A DNA stretch of 64,000 nt. It comes from Betaproteobacteria bacterium (lineage in GTDB: Bacteria; Pseudomonadota; Gammaproteobacteria; Burkholderiales; SG8-41). The notes beneath the pieces are model-generated. The model had not been told where the DNA came from. It saw only the letters and a list, made by a program, of their open reading frames with translations, and ran no database searches. Within the stretch, counting starts at the first letter, position 1, and every line of letters starts with the position of its first letter. Of the stretch, positions 25,409-34,564 are shown one piece after another. Where the stretch lies: the NCBI GenBank assembly GCA_025363575.1, contig JANYDM010000004.1, forward strand, positions 1 through 64,000, read 5' to 3'. Position numbers and translations under genes: made by a program.

Positions 25409-26110
25409 TCAACTGAGAGCCTCGCGCTCAAGTTCCTCGACCGAGGTATGCCGCACGTCGGTGCCCTTGACGATGTAGATCACCTGCTCCGCCATGTTTT
25501 TCGCGTGGTCGCCGATGCGCTCGATCGCTTTCGCTATCCACAGGATTTCGAGCGACTGCGAGATCGTGCGCGGGTCTTCCATCATGAACGTGATCAACTG
25601 CCGCACGATGGCGCGGAACTCTTCGTCGATCGCGAAATCCTCGCGTACGATGGCGGCAGCCGCGGCCGGGTCCAGCCGCGCGAGCGCGTCGAGCGCCTTG
25701 CGCAGCATGCCGAGCGCGATATCGCCGACGTGCTTGACCGCGGCCACCGGCGTGCTCGGCATGCGCGCGCGCCCGTAGCTCAGCTTGCCCATGCGCGCGA
25801 TCTTGGCGGCCTCGTCGCCGATGCGCTCGAGGTCGGTGACGATCTTGATTACGGCAAGCACCATGCGCAAGTCGCCGGCGGCGGGCTGGCGTCGCGCGAT
25901 CAACTGACTGCAGTCGGTATCTATGCTGACCTCGAGCGCGTTCACGTGGTGGTCTTCGGTGATCACAGCGTCGAGCGCGCGCAGATCGCCGGAAGTCAGG
26001 CCGTCGATAGCAGCAAGGATTTGTGCTTCAACGAGCCCTCCCATCTCCAGCACGCGCGAGCGCAGTGTTTCAAGGTCGATGTCGAACTGTTTTGACGAAT
26101 GGTCGGTCAT
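25409..26110 (-). CDS. phoU: Phosphate signalling regulator PhoU
   Basis: A 233-residue all-helical protein of two PhoU repeats, each with an E/DxxxD metal-binding motif (LERIGDEAAKIARM and IERIGDHAKNMAEQ). It relays Pst transporter state to PhoR to silence the regulon at high phosphate. The ATG at 26110 (MTDHSSKQFD) with GGAG upstream is preferred over a GTG three codons earlier. It lies 22 bp after pstB in the same operon. Confidence 0.95.
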   Translation of the reverse strand: MTDHSSKQFDIDLETLRSRVLEMGGLVEAQILAAIDGLTSGDLRALDAVITEDHHVNALEVSIDTDCSQLIARRQPAAGDLRMVLAVIKIVTDLERIGDEAAKIARMGKLSYGRARMPSTPVAAVKHVGDIALGMLRKALDALARLDPAAAAAIVREDFAIDEEFRAIVRQLITFMMEDPRTISQSLEILWIAKAIERIGDHAKNMAEQVIYIVKGTDVRHTSVEELEREALS

Positions 26111-26132
26111 GATAGGCACTCCGGGGACGGGC

Positions 26133-26909
26133 TCATCCGAACCGTCCGGTGATGTAGTCTTCGGTTTCCTTGCGTCTGGGCTTGATGAATATCTTGTCCG
26201 TCGCCCCGTACTCGATCAGCTCGCCGAGATACATATAGGCAGTGTAGTCGGAAACGCGCGCCGCCTGCTGCATGTTGTGCGTAACGATGACTACCGTGTA
26301 ATCAGCCTTGAGCTCAGCGACGAGTTCCTCAATGCGCGCGGTGGATATCGGGTCAAGCGCCGAGCACGGCTCGTCGAGCAGCAGAACCTCGGGCTTGATC
26401 GCGATGCCGCGCGCTATGCACAACCGCTGCTGCTGTCCGCCCGACAGACTGGTGCCGCTCTGGTTAAGTTTGTCTTTCACTTCTTTCCACAAGGCGGCCT
26501 TGGTCAACGCCCACTCGATACGCTCGTCCATCTCGCCGCGGCTGAGGTCCTCATACAAGCGCACACCGAACGCGATGTTGTCGTAGATCGACATCGGGAA
26601 AGGCGTGGGTTTCTGAAACACCATGCCAACCTTCGCGCGCAGCAGGGTGATGTCCTGCGTCTTGCCGAGTATGTTATTGCCGTCGAGCCGGATCTCGCCC
26701 TCGGCACGCTGATCGGGATAAAGCTCGTACAGCCGGTTGAAGGTGCGCAGCAGCGTGGACTTGCCGCAACCCGAAGGGCCGATGAAAGCCGTAACTTTGT
26801 TGGCCGGGATGTCCAGCGACACGCTTTTGATGGCCTGATATTTGCCGTAGTAGAAGTCGAGGTTGTTGACCTTCAGCTTCGGATTCTCGAATTGCAGTTC
26901 TTCAGTCAT
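26133..26909 (-). CDS. pstB: Phosphate ABC transporter ATPase
   Basis: A 258-residue ATPase of the high-affinity phosphate importer. Walker [10 protein letters not shown], signature [15 protein letters not shown], Walker [14 protein letters not shown] and the H-loop [15 protein letters not shown] are intact; the C-terminus [18 protein letters not shown] is diagnostic of PstB. ATG at 26909 is preferred over TTG two codons upstream. Gap to pstA is 63 bp. Confidence 0.97.
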   Translation of the reverse strand: MTEELQFENPKLKVNNLDFYYGKYQAIKSVSLDIPANKVTAFIGPSGCGKSTLLRTFNRLYELYPDQRAEGEIRLDGNNILGKTQDITLLRAKVGMVFQKPTPFPMSIYDNIAFGVRLYEDLSRGEMDERIEWALTKAALWKEVKDKLNQSGTSLSGGQQQRLCIARGIAIKPEVLLLDEPCSALDPISTARIEELVAELKADYTVVIVTHNMQQAARVSDYTAYMYLGELIEYGATDKIFIKPRRKETEDYITGRFG

Positions 26910-26972
26910 GGGCAAGTTCCGGTGAAATGCTGTCCGGTGGAATACGGTCTCGTGATATGCGTGACATCTGCA

Positions 26973-27824
26973 TCAGCGCCGGAACAGCGTGCGCGCGATA
27001 ATATTGAGTGCCAGCACGCCGAGCGTTATCAATATGGCGCCACCCCAGGCGAGGCGGTGCCAGTCGGGATAGGGACTCATCGCGAACTGGAATATGACCA
27101 CCGGCAGGTTCGACATGGGCTGGTTCATGTTCAGCGACCAGAACTGGTTGTTCAGCGCAGTGAAGAGCAGCGGCGCGGACTCGCCGCTGATGAGTGCGAC
27201 GGCGAGCAGAATGCCAGTCACTATGCCCGCACGGGCGGCGCGATACGACACGAATACGACCATCTTCCAATTCGGAGCGCCCAGCGCGATCGCGGCTTCG
27301 CGCAGGCTGTCGGGCACGAGCTTCAACATGTCATCCGTCGTGCGCACCACCACCGGAATCACGATGAGCGAGAGCGCCAGTGCACCGCCCCAGCCTGCGA
27401 AATGTCTGACCTGCGCGACGTAGACCGAGTAAATGAACAAGCCGATAACGATGGACGGCGCTGACAGCAGGATGTCGTTGATGAATCGCGTGGCAGGCGC
27501 GAGCCAGCCGCGCCTCCCGTACTCGGCGAGATAAGTGCCGGCGAGTATGCCGACGGGCGTGCCGATCAGCGTCGCTGTCGTCGCCATCAGCACGCTGCCT
27601 ACAATCGCGTTAAGCAGGCCGCCGGCGCTGCCCGGGGGCGGCGTCATTTGCGAGAACAGCGAAAACGTCAACGCGCCAAACCCTTCGTGCAGCAGCGTGA
27701 ACAGTATCCACGCGAGCCAGAAAAGACCAAATGCCATGGTCAGGCCCGAGATGAATAGCATCAGGGCATTGACGCGGCGCCGCCGGTGATAGATCTTGTT
27801 GCCGGGTGAGATTGCGCTGGTCAT
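26973..27824 (-). CDS. pstA: Phosphate ABC transporter permease PstA
   Basis: A 283-residue permease with about six helices. The ATG at 27824 overlaps the pstC stop codon (TGATG), implying translational coupling. Conserved blocks are PPPGSAGGLLNAIVGS, ILAGTYLAEYG, SAPSIVIGLFIY and the EAA loop SLREAAIALGAPNWKMVVFV. Standard length. Confidence 0.95.
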   Translation of the reverse strand: MTSAISPGNKIYHRRRRVNALMLFISGLTMAFGLFWLAWILFTLLHEGFGALTFSLFSQMTPPPGSAGGLLNAIVGSVLMATTATLIGTPVGILAGTYLAEYGRRGWLAPATRFINDILLSAPSIVIGLFIYSVYVAQVRHFAGWGGALALSLIVIPVVVRTTDDMLKLVPDSLREAAIALGAPNWKMVVFVSYRAARAGIVTGILLAVALISGESAPLLFTALNNQFWSLNMNQPMSNLPVVIFQFAMSPYPDWHRLAWGGAILITLGVLALNIIARTLFRR

Positions 27825-28840
27825 CAACTTTTCACGCCTTCCCGCTTGGCGAGCTGCAGCAGCAGCCCTTTCGACAACGCCAGCACGATGGTGGTAATCA
27901 GGAAAAGGATCAACCCGAGCTCGATCAGCGCCGCCGAATGGAGATCGCCGACAGCTTCAGTGAATTCGTTGGCGAGCGAGGATGCAATGGTGTTGCCGGG
28001 CGCGAGCAACGAATAGCTGAGGCGATGTGCATTGCCAATGACAAACGTTACCGCCATGGTCTCACCGAGCGCGCGGCCCAGACCGAGCATGACGCCGCCG
28101 ACGACGCCGATCTTGGTGTACGGCAGCACCACGCGCCAGACAACTTCCCAGGTGGTTGCGCCTAATCCATACGCCGATTCCTTCAGCATCGGCGGCACCA
28201 GCTCAAACACGTCGCGCATTACCGCGGTAATGAATGGGATCACCATCACCGCCAATATGATGCCGGCGGTCAGCATGCCGATGCCCATCGCCGGCCCTTT
28301 GAACAGCGGGCCGAATATCGGCAGCGGGCCAAGCATCTTGATGAGCACGGGCTGCACCTTGTCCGCAAACAGCGGTGCGAAAACGAACAAGCCCCACATG
28401 CCATAGATGATGCTGGGAATCGCCGCCAGCATTTCGATGGCCGTGCCCAATGGTCGCTTGAGCCACCTTGGCGACAGCTCGGTGAGAAACAACGCGATGC
28501 CGAAACTCACCGGTATGCCGATAATCATGGCGATCGCAGAGCTCACGAGTGTGCCGTAGATCGGCACCAGCGCGCCGAATTCCTCCGCTACCGGATCCCA
28601 CTCGGGATCGACGAGAAAATGGAAGCCGAACTTCGAGAGCGCGATCTGGCTATGCACGAGCAGCGAGATCAGGATCGCGGCCAGGATCGAAAATACGAAG
28701 AACGCGAAAAAGCGCGTCAGATTTTTGAAAAGCGCGTCCATCCAGACCAGCCTTTGCACGGGCGAGTGTGGCCGATTATAGGCGTACTGCGTGCCGGCTT
28801 CGGGCGTCAATGCAATCGCCGCGCTGTCTCTGGGAGGCAT
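27824..28840 (-). CDS. pstC: Phosphate ABC transporter permease PstC
   Basis: A 338-residue permease with six helices. Family blocks are [50 protein letters not shown], the EAA loop [20 protein letters not shown] and [17 protein letters not shown]. The first 33 residues (to VQRLVW) are unusually long and polar; an internal Met (MDALFKN) at 28741 is an alternative start. It follows pstS after a 71-bp gap that holds a hairpin. Confidence 0.94.
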   Translation of the reverse strand: MPPRDSAAIALTPEAGTQYAYNRPHSPVQRLVWMDALFKNLTRFFAFFVFSILAAILISLLVHSQIALSKFGFHFLVDPEWDPVAEEFGALVPIYGTLVSSAIAMIIGIPVSFGIALFLTELSPRWLKRPLGTAIEMLAAIPSIIYGMWGLFVFAPLFADKVQPVLIKMLGPLPIFGPLFKGPAMGIGMLTAGIILAVMVIPFITAVMRDVFELVPPMLKESAYGLGATTWEVVWRVVLPYTKIGVVGGVMLGLGRALGETMAVTFVIGNAHRLSYSLLAPGNTIASSLANEFTEAVGDLHSAALIELGLILFLITTIVLALSKGLLLQLAKREGVKS

Positions 28841-28858
28841 GGAGGTCTCTGCAAAAGA

Positions 28859-28882
28859 CGCGAGAGGCAGGCGCCCCTCGCG
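28859..28882 (-). terminator. Intercistronic hairpin between pstS and pstC
   Basis: On the minus strand a 10-bp stem (CGCGAGGGGC with GCCTCTCGCG, one G-U pair) with a 4-base loop is followed by GTCTTTTG. It may partly terminate or protect the pstS transcript so that binding protein is made in excess over the permease. Confidence 0.45.
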
Positions 28883-28911
28883 GCACAGTCAGTCAACGGT
28901 ATGAACAACGC

Positions 28912-29961
28912 CTAGAACGCCACCGGCTTGCCCGCCGCGTCCTGGATTTTTTTCCATTCGGCTTTGACGAGCTTGACGACGCTGTCCGGCATCGGCACGT
29001 AGTCGAGATCGAGCGCCATCTTGTCGCCGCTTTCGTAGGCCCAATCGAAAAATTTCAGCGCTATTGTTGCGTTCTCCGGCTTGTCCTGCTTCTTGTGCAT
29101 CAGAATGAAGGTCGCGCCGGTGATCGGCCAGCTTTCTTTGCCGGACTGGTCGGTCAGCAGCAGGTAGAAACCGGGGGCCTTATCCCATTGCGCATTAGCG
29201 GCGGCGGCGCGAAAAGACTTGTCGTCCGGCGCGACAAAGTTGCCGTCCTTGTTCTGCAGCAACGCGTAGGACATCTTGTTCTGCAGCGCATACGCGTATT
29301 CGACGTAACCGATCGAACCGGACAAGCGCTGCACGTAAGCGGCGACGCCTTCGTTGCCTTTGCCTGAGACGCCGGCCGGCCATTTCACCGAGGTATTGTT
29401 GCCGGCTTTTTCCTTCCACTCGGTGCTGACTTTGGACAGGTAGTGCGTAAATATGAACGTAGTGCCCGAGCCATCCGAGCGCGCGACGACCGTGATGTCC
29501 TGGTCCGGCAGTTTCACGCCTTTGTTCAGCGCCGCGATCGCGGGCGCGTTCCATTTCGTTACTTTGCCGAGATAAATATCGGCGAGCACTGCGCCGCTCA
29601 AGCGCAGGCCGCCCGGTTTGACACCTTCGAGATTGAATACCGGGACCACCCCGCCCATGACCATCGGGAATTGCACGAGACCGTCTTTTTCGAGTTGCGC
29701 GGGTTCGAGCGGCGCGTCGGACGCGCCGAAGTCGACCGTTTTCGCAAGTATCTGCTTGATGCCGCCGCCCGAACCGATCGATTGATAGTTGAGCCCGACA
29801 CCGGTTTTCGCGCGGTAGGCTTCAGCCCATTTCGAATAAATCGGATACGGAAACGTGGCGCCGGCGCCCGTGATTTCGGCAGCCGACGCTGTCGCGCCCG
29901 CGGCCAGGCCCAAGGCCAGCGCTGCGCTCGTGATAAAGCGTTGGAACAATTCGGATTTCAT
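28912..29961 (-). CDS. pstS: Phosphate-binding periplasmic protein PstS
   Basis: A 349-residue binding protein. The open frame extends far upstream, but the start at 29961 is right because it gives a signal peptide (MKSELFQRF...ATASA) followed at once by AEITGAGATFPYPIYSKWA, the PstS mature opening. Phosphate ligands lie in GATFPYP, IGSGGGIKQI, DFGASDAPL and RSDGSGTTFIFTHYL. It is the first gene of pstSCAB-phoU-phoBR and is preceded by a Pho box on its strand. It diverges from msrA with a 201-bp gap. Confidence 0.96.
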   Translation of the reverse strand: MKSELFQRFITSAALALGLAAGATASAAEITGAGATFPYPIYSKWAEAYRAKTGVGLNYQSIGSGGGIKQILAKTVDFGASDAPLEPAQLEKDGLVQFPMVMGGVVPVFNLEGVKPGGLRLSGAVLADIYLGKVTKWNAPAIAALNKGVKLPDQDITVVARSDGSGTTFIFTHYLSKVSTEWKEKAGNNTSVKWPAGVSGKGNEGVAAYVQRLSGSIGYVEYAYALQNKMSYALLQNKDGNFVAPDDKSFRAAAANAQWDKAPGFYLLLTDQSGKESWPITGATFILMHKKQDKPENATIALKFFDWAYESGDKMALDLDYVPMPDSVVKLVKAEWKKIQDAAGKPVAF

Positions 29962-30024
29962 GCTTGCTCTCCAGTTTGCATGCAGGCAAAACCTGCAGGA
30001 TGGGGCGCATGATAAAGACCGATT

Positions 30025-30041
30025 GTTACAGCTTCGTGACG
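30025..30041 (-). promoter_or_regulatory. Pho box upstream of pstS
   Basis: Minus strand CGTCAC (30041 downward) and TGTAAC (30030 downward) are 11 bp apart. TATCAT 11-12 bp further is a good -10, so this is a typical PhoB-activated promoter ~60 bases before the pstS ATG. Confidence 0.62.
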
Positions 30042-30162
30042 CGCTGACGGGACGTCGCGGCTGACACGTGACTGATATCATGCGGCATGCAAGGAAAGCC
30101 CTCTGGCCACGACTAACGTCCACCTTCCGACCGACACCCGGCCAAATCAAGGAGTACAGATT

Positions 30163-30792
30163 ATGTTGAACATACGCAACGCGATGCTCGCGCTGGCCGC
30201 AGCACTGCTGTTGAATGGCGCGCCCGCTTTTGCACAAACATCCAAACCTGCCGCAGCCGCCGGCTATGCCAAAGCGACTTTCGCCGGCGGCTGTTTCTGG
30301 TGCATGGAGCATCCATTCGATGTGTTGCCGGGCGTGATTTCGACGACCTCCGGCTATACCGGCGGCCAGAAAAAAAATCCGACCTATGAAGAAGTGTCGT
30401 CCGGGAGCACCGGTCATGCAGAGGCCGTGCAAGTCGTTTACGACCCGAAAAAAGTAAGTTACGACAAGCTGCTCGACGTGTTCTGGCACAACATCGACCC
30501 CACGGTCAAAGACGAGCAATTCTGCGATCACGGCACGCAATACCGCAGCGGTATTTTTTATAACGACGACTTGCAACGACAGCAGGCTGAAGCATCGAAG
30601 GCGGCCATCGAGCGCAACAAGACGTTCAGCGGGCCGGTATTCACCGAGATCACGCGCGCGGGCGAATTCTATCCGGCCGAAGACTACCATCAGGATTTTT
30701 ATATCAAGAATCCGCTGCGCTATAAGTACTACCGCGCCGGCTGCGGACGCGACAATCGCCTGAAGCAGCTATGGGGCAAGGCGCCGGAATAA
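30163..30792 (+). CDS. msrA: Peptide methionine-S-sulfoxide reductase, exported form
   Basis: A 209-residue MsrA that repairs the S-epimer of methionine sulfoxide in proteins. An N-terminal signal peptide (MLNIRNAMLALAAALLLNGAPAF, positions 1-23, shown by its first 20) suggests periplasmic action. The catalytic Cys is in GGCFWCMEHPFD (~residues 44-55); the family sequence is GCFWCxE. GHAEAV, FWHNIDPT, DHGTQYRSGIF and the late Cys in RAGCGRD complete the picture. AAGGAG lies 8 bases before the ATG. Confidence 0.95.
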   Translation: MLNIRNAMLALAAALLLNGAPAFAQTSKPAAAAGYAKATFAGGCFWCMEHPFDVLPGVISTTSGYTGGQKKNPTYEEVSSGSTGHAEAVQVVYDPKKVSYDKLLDVFWHNIDPTVKDEQFCDHGTQYRSGIFYNDDLQRQQAEASKAAIERNKTFSGPVFTEITRAGEFYPAEDYHQDFYIKNPLRYKYYRAGCGRDNRLKQLWGKAPE

Positions 30793-30811
30793 TTGTCGCG
30801 CGCGCTTTGTC

Positions 30812-31930
30812 GTGAAGCGCGTGCTGCTGCTCGGGGGCGGCCACAGTCACCTCGAAGTCGTGCGCCGGTTCGGCACGCAGTCGGTCCCGGATAGCGAAGT
30901 AACGTTGATCGATGGCGAGCGGTTTGCCGCATACTCCGGGATGCTGCCGGGCCTCATTGCCCGACATTACGAATTCAGCGATTGCAATATCGATCTTGCA
31001 CGCTTCGCGCAGCGCGCCAGCGTACATTTCATCAATTCGGCGGCGCGCCGCCTCGACGTCGCGAACCGCCGCGTCGAATTGAACGACGGCACGCGCATCG
31101 ACTACGATCTCGTTTCAATCAACGTAGGGTCGACACCGTCGATGGCCGGCATCGCGGGTGCGCAGCATGCGCTTGCAGTTAAGCCTTTTCAGGCGTTCGC
31201 GAACAAATGGGACGGTCTTATCGCGGCCGCGCGCAATGGCGATTTGCGCAGCGTCGTCGTCATTGGCGGGGGTGCCGCGGGCGTGGAAATTCTGCTCGCG
31301 ATGCAGTACCGGCTGGCACAACTTGCGGCGAAGCGTCCGGTCGATTTTGCGCTGGTCACCGGCTCGCATTGCCTATTGCCCGATCACAGCGCGGGAGTGC
31401 GCGCAGTGTTCGAGCGCACACTCGACGCACGCGGAGTCGCTGTAAACCTGCATGCACAAGCCGCGCATATTGAGCACACTGCGGTTGTTCTGTCCGATGG
31501 TCGCCGCCTCCCGGCCGATGTAGCGGTGCTGGCGACCGGGGCAACGGCACCAGCGTGGTTGGCGGACACCGGACTTGCTCTCGATGCGCGAGGTTTTATC
31601 GCAATTGATGACCGGCTGATGTCAATTTCACACGACATCGTATTTGCCGGCGGCGACTGCGCGACCATTAAAGACCGCGTCTACCCCAAGTCCGGTGTAT
31701 ACGCGGTGCGCCAGGGACCTGTGCTCTACGAAAATTTGCGCCGTGCGCTGACGGATGAACCAATGGCTGAATATCGTCCACAGCGCCGCGCGCTGGCCCT
31801 GATCAGCACCGGCGACAAATGCGCGGTGGCTTCTTATGGCAGGGCCGCCCTGTCAGGCGCCTGGGTGTGGCGCTGGAAAAACCACATCGACCGCGCCTTC
31901 GTCCGGCGCTACAACCGAGATGCCCGCTAA
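30812..31930 (+). CDS. FAD/NAD(P)-dependent oxidoreductase, SelD-N/Ndh-like
   Basis: A 372-residue pyridine nucleotide-disulfide oxidoreductase-fold protein. It has an FAD-binding [14 protein letters not shown] at the start, [12 protein letters not shown] [14 protein letters not shown], an NAD-binding [11 protein letters not shown] (~residues 148-158) and the second FAD motif [11 protein letters not shown] (~residues 274-284). There is no CxxxxC redox pair, so it is not a disulfide reductase. It resembles the flavoprotein domain fused to SelD in some bacteria and type II NADH dehydrogenases. It starts with GTG 19 bp after msrA and may be co-transcribed. Its stop overlaps the tyrS stop by 4 bp. 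Confidence 0.82.
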   Translation: MKRVLLLGGGHSHLEVVRRFGTQSVPDSEVTLIDGERFAAYSGMLPGLIARHYEFSDCNIDLARFAQRASVHFINSAARRLDVANRRVELNDGTRIDYDLVSINVGSTPSMAGIAGAQHALAVKPFQAFANKWDGLIAAARNGDLRSVVVIGGGAAGVEILLAMQYRLAQLAAKRPVDFALVTGSHCLLPDHSAGVRAVFERTLDARGVAVNLHAQAAHIEHTAVVLSDGRRLPADVAVLATGATAPAWLADTGLALDARGFIAIDDRLMSISHDIVFAGGDCATIKDRVYPKSGVYAVRQGPVLYENLRRALTDEPMAEYRPQRRALALISTGDKCAVASYGRAALSGAWVWRWKNHIDRAFVRRYNRDAR

Positions 31931-33132
31931 GACAGGGTCACCCGCGCAAATTTGCGCTTGCCTACTTGCACGACGATCCGCGCGCCCGCGCCGATTTTGA
32001 GCGCTTTGTCGGTGACTTTTTCGCCGTTGATTTTTACTCCACCCTGCGCGATCATGCGCAGCGCTTCCGAGGTGCTCGCGCATAAGCCGGCCTCTTTAAG
32101 AAGATTCGCGATCGGGATGCCGTCCGCGCCGGCGTTTACGGTCACCTCCGGAAGATCGGCAGGGATCTCGCCCTGTTTGAAACGCGACTCGAAATCGGCG
32201 AGCGCGGCGTCCGCCGCGGCCTGCGAATGGAAGCGCGTGACAATTTCCTGCGCCAGCGCGACCTTGATATCGCGCGGATTGCGGCCCTCCGCCGCTTCTT
32301 TTTTCCATTGCCTGACGGTAGCGGGCGGCGTAAAGGACAGCAGTTCGAAATAGCGCCACATCAACTCGTCCGAGATCGACATCAACTTGCCGAACATGTC
32401 GTTGGGCGCATCCGTGATGCCGATATAGTTGCCCAGCGATTTCGACATCTTGTTGACGCCGTCGAGCCCCTCGAGCAGCGGCATCGTCAGGACGCATTGC
32501 GGCGCCTGACCATAGTGCTTCTGCAGTTCGCGCCCCATCAACAGGTTGAACTTCTGATCGGTGCCGCCGAGTTCCAGATCAGCTTTAAGCGCGACCGAGT
32601 CATAGCCTTGCACGAGCGGATACAGAAATTCGTGGATGGCAATCGGCTGATTGGCTTTGTAGCGCTTGCCGAAATCGTCGCGCTCAAGCATGCGCGCGAC
32701 CGTATGCATGGCCGCGAGCTTGATCATGTCGGCCGAAGTCAGTTTGTCCATCCAAGCCGAGTTAAACGCGATTTCGGTTTTGTCCCGGTCAAGAATCCTG
32801 AAAATCTGTTCGGTGTAAGTTCCTGCGTTGGCCGCGACCTCGGCACGCGTCAATGGCGGCCGCGTCGTATTTTTACCGGTGGGGTCGCCTATCATTCCGG
32901 TGAAATCGCCGATCAGAAATATTACGTGATGCCCGAGATCCTGCAGATGGCGCAACTTGTTGATGAGTACCGTGTGCCCCAAATGCAGATCGGGCGCCGT
33001 GGGATCGAATCCCGCCTTGACGCGCAATGGCCGTTGGGTCTTCAGCCGATCAATCAACTCGGCTTCGACCAGCAGTTCGTCGCAGCCGCGTTTGATCGTT
33101 TCGATTTGATCGTTCAGAGTTGCCACGGGCAT
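31927..33132 (-). CDS. tyrS: Tyrosyl-tRNA synthetase
   Basis: A 401-residue class I synthetase charging tRNA-Tyr. The HIGH-equivalent is LHLGHTV (~residues 49-55), the KMSKS loop is [10 protein letters not shown] (~residues 225-234), and an S4-like RNA-binding domain forms the end ([16 protein letters not shown]). [13 protein letters not shown] and [15 protein letters not shown] are the tyrosine/AMP blocks. It diverges from the M23 peptidase gene. Confidence 0.97.
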   Translation of the reverse strand: MPVATLNDQIETIKRGCDELLVEAELIDRLKTQRPLRVKAGFDPTAPDLHLGHTVLINKLRHLQDLGHHVIFLIGDFTGMIGDPTGKNTTRPPLTRAEVAANAGTYTEQIFRILDRDKTEIAFNSAWMDKLTSADMIKLAAMHTVARMLERDDFGKRYKANQPIAIHEFLYPLVQGYDSVALKADLELGGTDQKFNLLMGRELQKHYGQAPQCVLTMPLLEGLDGVNKMSKSLGNYIGITDAPNDMFGKLMSISDELMWRYFELLSFTPPATVRQWKKEAAEGRNPRDIKVALAQEIVTRFHSQAAADAALADFESRFKQGEIPADLPEVTVNAGADGIPIANLLKEAGLCASTSEALRMIAQGGVKINGEKVTDKALKIGAGARIVVQVGKRKFARVTLS

Positions 33133-33253
33133 TTGGCGACTATCGCGGAGAGGTCGTTTTTCACGATGTGATATCCAGGGTTGCGCACCGGTACCGTTCT
33201 GCTAAGCTTGCCGCGTCGCTCCACAAGGGGCCTTAAAACAATATGCTAAAAGC

Positions 33254-34558
33254 ATGATTTTAACTCAAAAAATTAGAATCCTGATAGGCAATCTGACGCC
33301 CCGCCATCGCCTCGCCGCCGCCGTAATCGCCCTCCCCTGCTTCGGAGTGGTGGCGGCTTTCGGCATCGCACCGGACACGATGGTGGAGAAAGTCACATTC
33401 AACAACGTTGTCGAAGAGCTCCAACTTCCCGCGCTCACGCCAAGTCCCGAACAAAGCCAGGCCTTCGCCCGTGAAGAGCGCATCCAGCGCGGCGACACGG
33501 TGGCCTCCCTGCTGGCGCGGCTGCAAATCGTCGACCCCGAGGCTACACAGGTTCTGCGCAATAACAAGCAGGCACAGGCCCTTCATCAATTAATCCCCGG
33601 CAAGACCATGCGCGCAACTGCGGATGCCGGCGGCAAGCTCGTCAGCCTGCGTTACCTGAATGCGGGAAACCTGGTATCGGTAGACCGCAACAACGATGCG
33701 TTCGTGATCAAGCAGGAAGTCGTCCAGCTTGAACGGCGCGTGATGATGAAATCGGCGGAGATACGCAATTCGCTGTTCGGCGCGACTGATGCGGCGGGCC
33801 TGTCGGATTCGATTGCAACGCAAATCGCCGATGTCTTTTCCACCGACATCGACTTTCACCGCGACCTGCGCAAGGGCGACCGGTTCAGCGTGGTCTACGA
33901 AGTGTTTTACGACCGCGGTGAAGTGGTCAAATCGGGACGCGTGCTGGCGGCCGAATTCGTGAATCAGGGCAAGACCTATAAGGCGTTATATTTTAACTAC
34001 GCCGACAACGAAGGCGGATATTACACGGCTGACGGCAAGAACCTGCGCAAGCAGTTTCTGCGCTCACCGCTGGAGTTTTCGCGCATCACGTCCGGGTTTA
34101 CGAACGCGCGCTTTCATCCCGTGCTGCAGACCTGGCGCGCGCACAAGGGCATAGACTACGGCGCTCCGACAGGCACGCGCGTGAAAGCGACTGCCGACGG
34201 CGTGGTGGAATCCGCCGGCCGTCAGGGCGGCTACGGCAATGTTGTCGTGCTGCGCCACCAGTCGAAGTACACGACGTGGTACGGGCATCTGTCCGCTATC
34301 AGCAAAGGGCTGCGCAAGGGCAAGCGCGTAGCGCAAGGCGAAGTGATCGGGCTGGTCGGCGCGACCGGCCTTGCCACCGGCCCACATCTGCACTATGAGT
34401 TCCGCATCAATGACGTGCATCAGAATCCGCTGCGCGTGGCGATGCCGGCGGCGCCGCCCATTTCGCCCGAGTTGCGGCCGCGGTTCGAGCAGACAGCAAA
34501 GCTGTATGGCGAGCGGCTCGACCTGCTGCGCGCGACGAATCTGGCGGGCCTCGACTAA
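33254..34558 (+). CDS. M23 family murein endopeptidase (MepM-like)
   Basis: A 434-residue envelope hydrolase that should cut peptidoglycan cross-bridges. An N-terminal membrane anchor (~residues 14-38) is followed by a LysM/OapA-like region (RGDTVASLLARLQI, ~residues 76-89), a Csd3/MepM-type middle domain, and the LytM peptidase (~285-390). Zn ligands are in RAHKGIDYGAP (HxxxD) and GPHLHYEF (HxH), with YGHLS between. It precedes anmK by 6 bp, pairing cell-wall cleavage with muropeptide recycling. Confidence 0.92.
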   Translation: MILTQKIRILIGNLTPRHRLAAAVIALPCFGVVAAFGIAPDTMVEKVTFNNVVEELQLPALTPSPEQSQAFAREERIQRGDTVASLLARLQIVDPEATQVLRNNKQAQALHQLIPGKTMRATADAGGKLVSLRYLNAGNLVSVDRNNDAFVIKQEVVQLERRVMMKSAEIRNSLFGATDAAGLSDSIATQIADVFSTDIDFHRDLRKGDRFSVVYEVFYDRGEVVKSGRVLAAEFVNQGKTYKALYFNYADNEGGYYTADGKNLRKQFLRSPLEFSRITSGFTNARFHPVLQTWRAHKGIDYGAPTGTRVKATADGVVESAGRQGGYGNVVVLRHQSKYTTWYGHLSAISKGLRKGKRVAQGEVIGLVGATGLATGPHLHYEFRINDVHQNPLRVAMPAAPPISPELRPRFEQTAKLYGERLDLLRATNLAGLD

Positions 34559-34564
34559 TACCCG

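Noticed and set aside
29962..30690. Upstream extension of the pstS frame
   Set aside because: It runs antisense through msrA; the signal peptide at 29961 gives the correct start.
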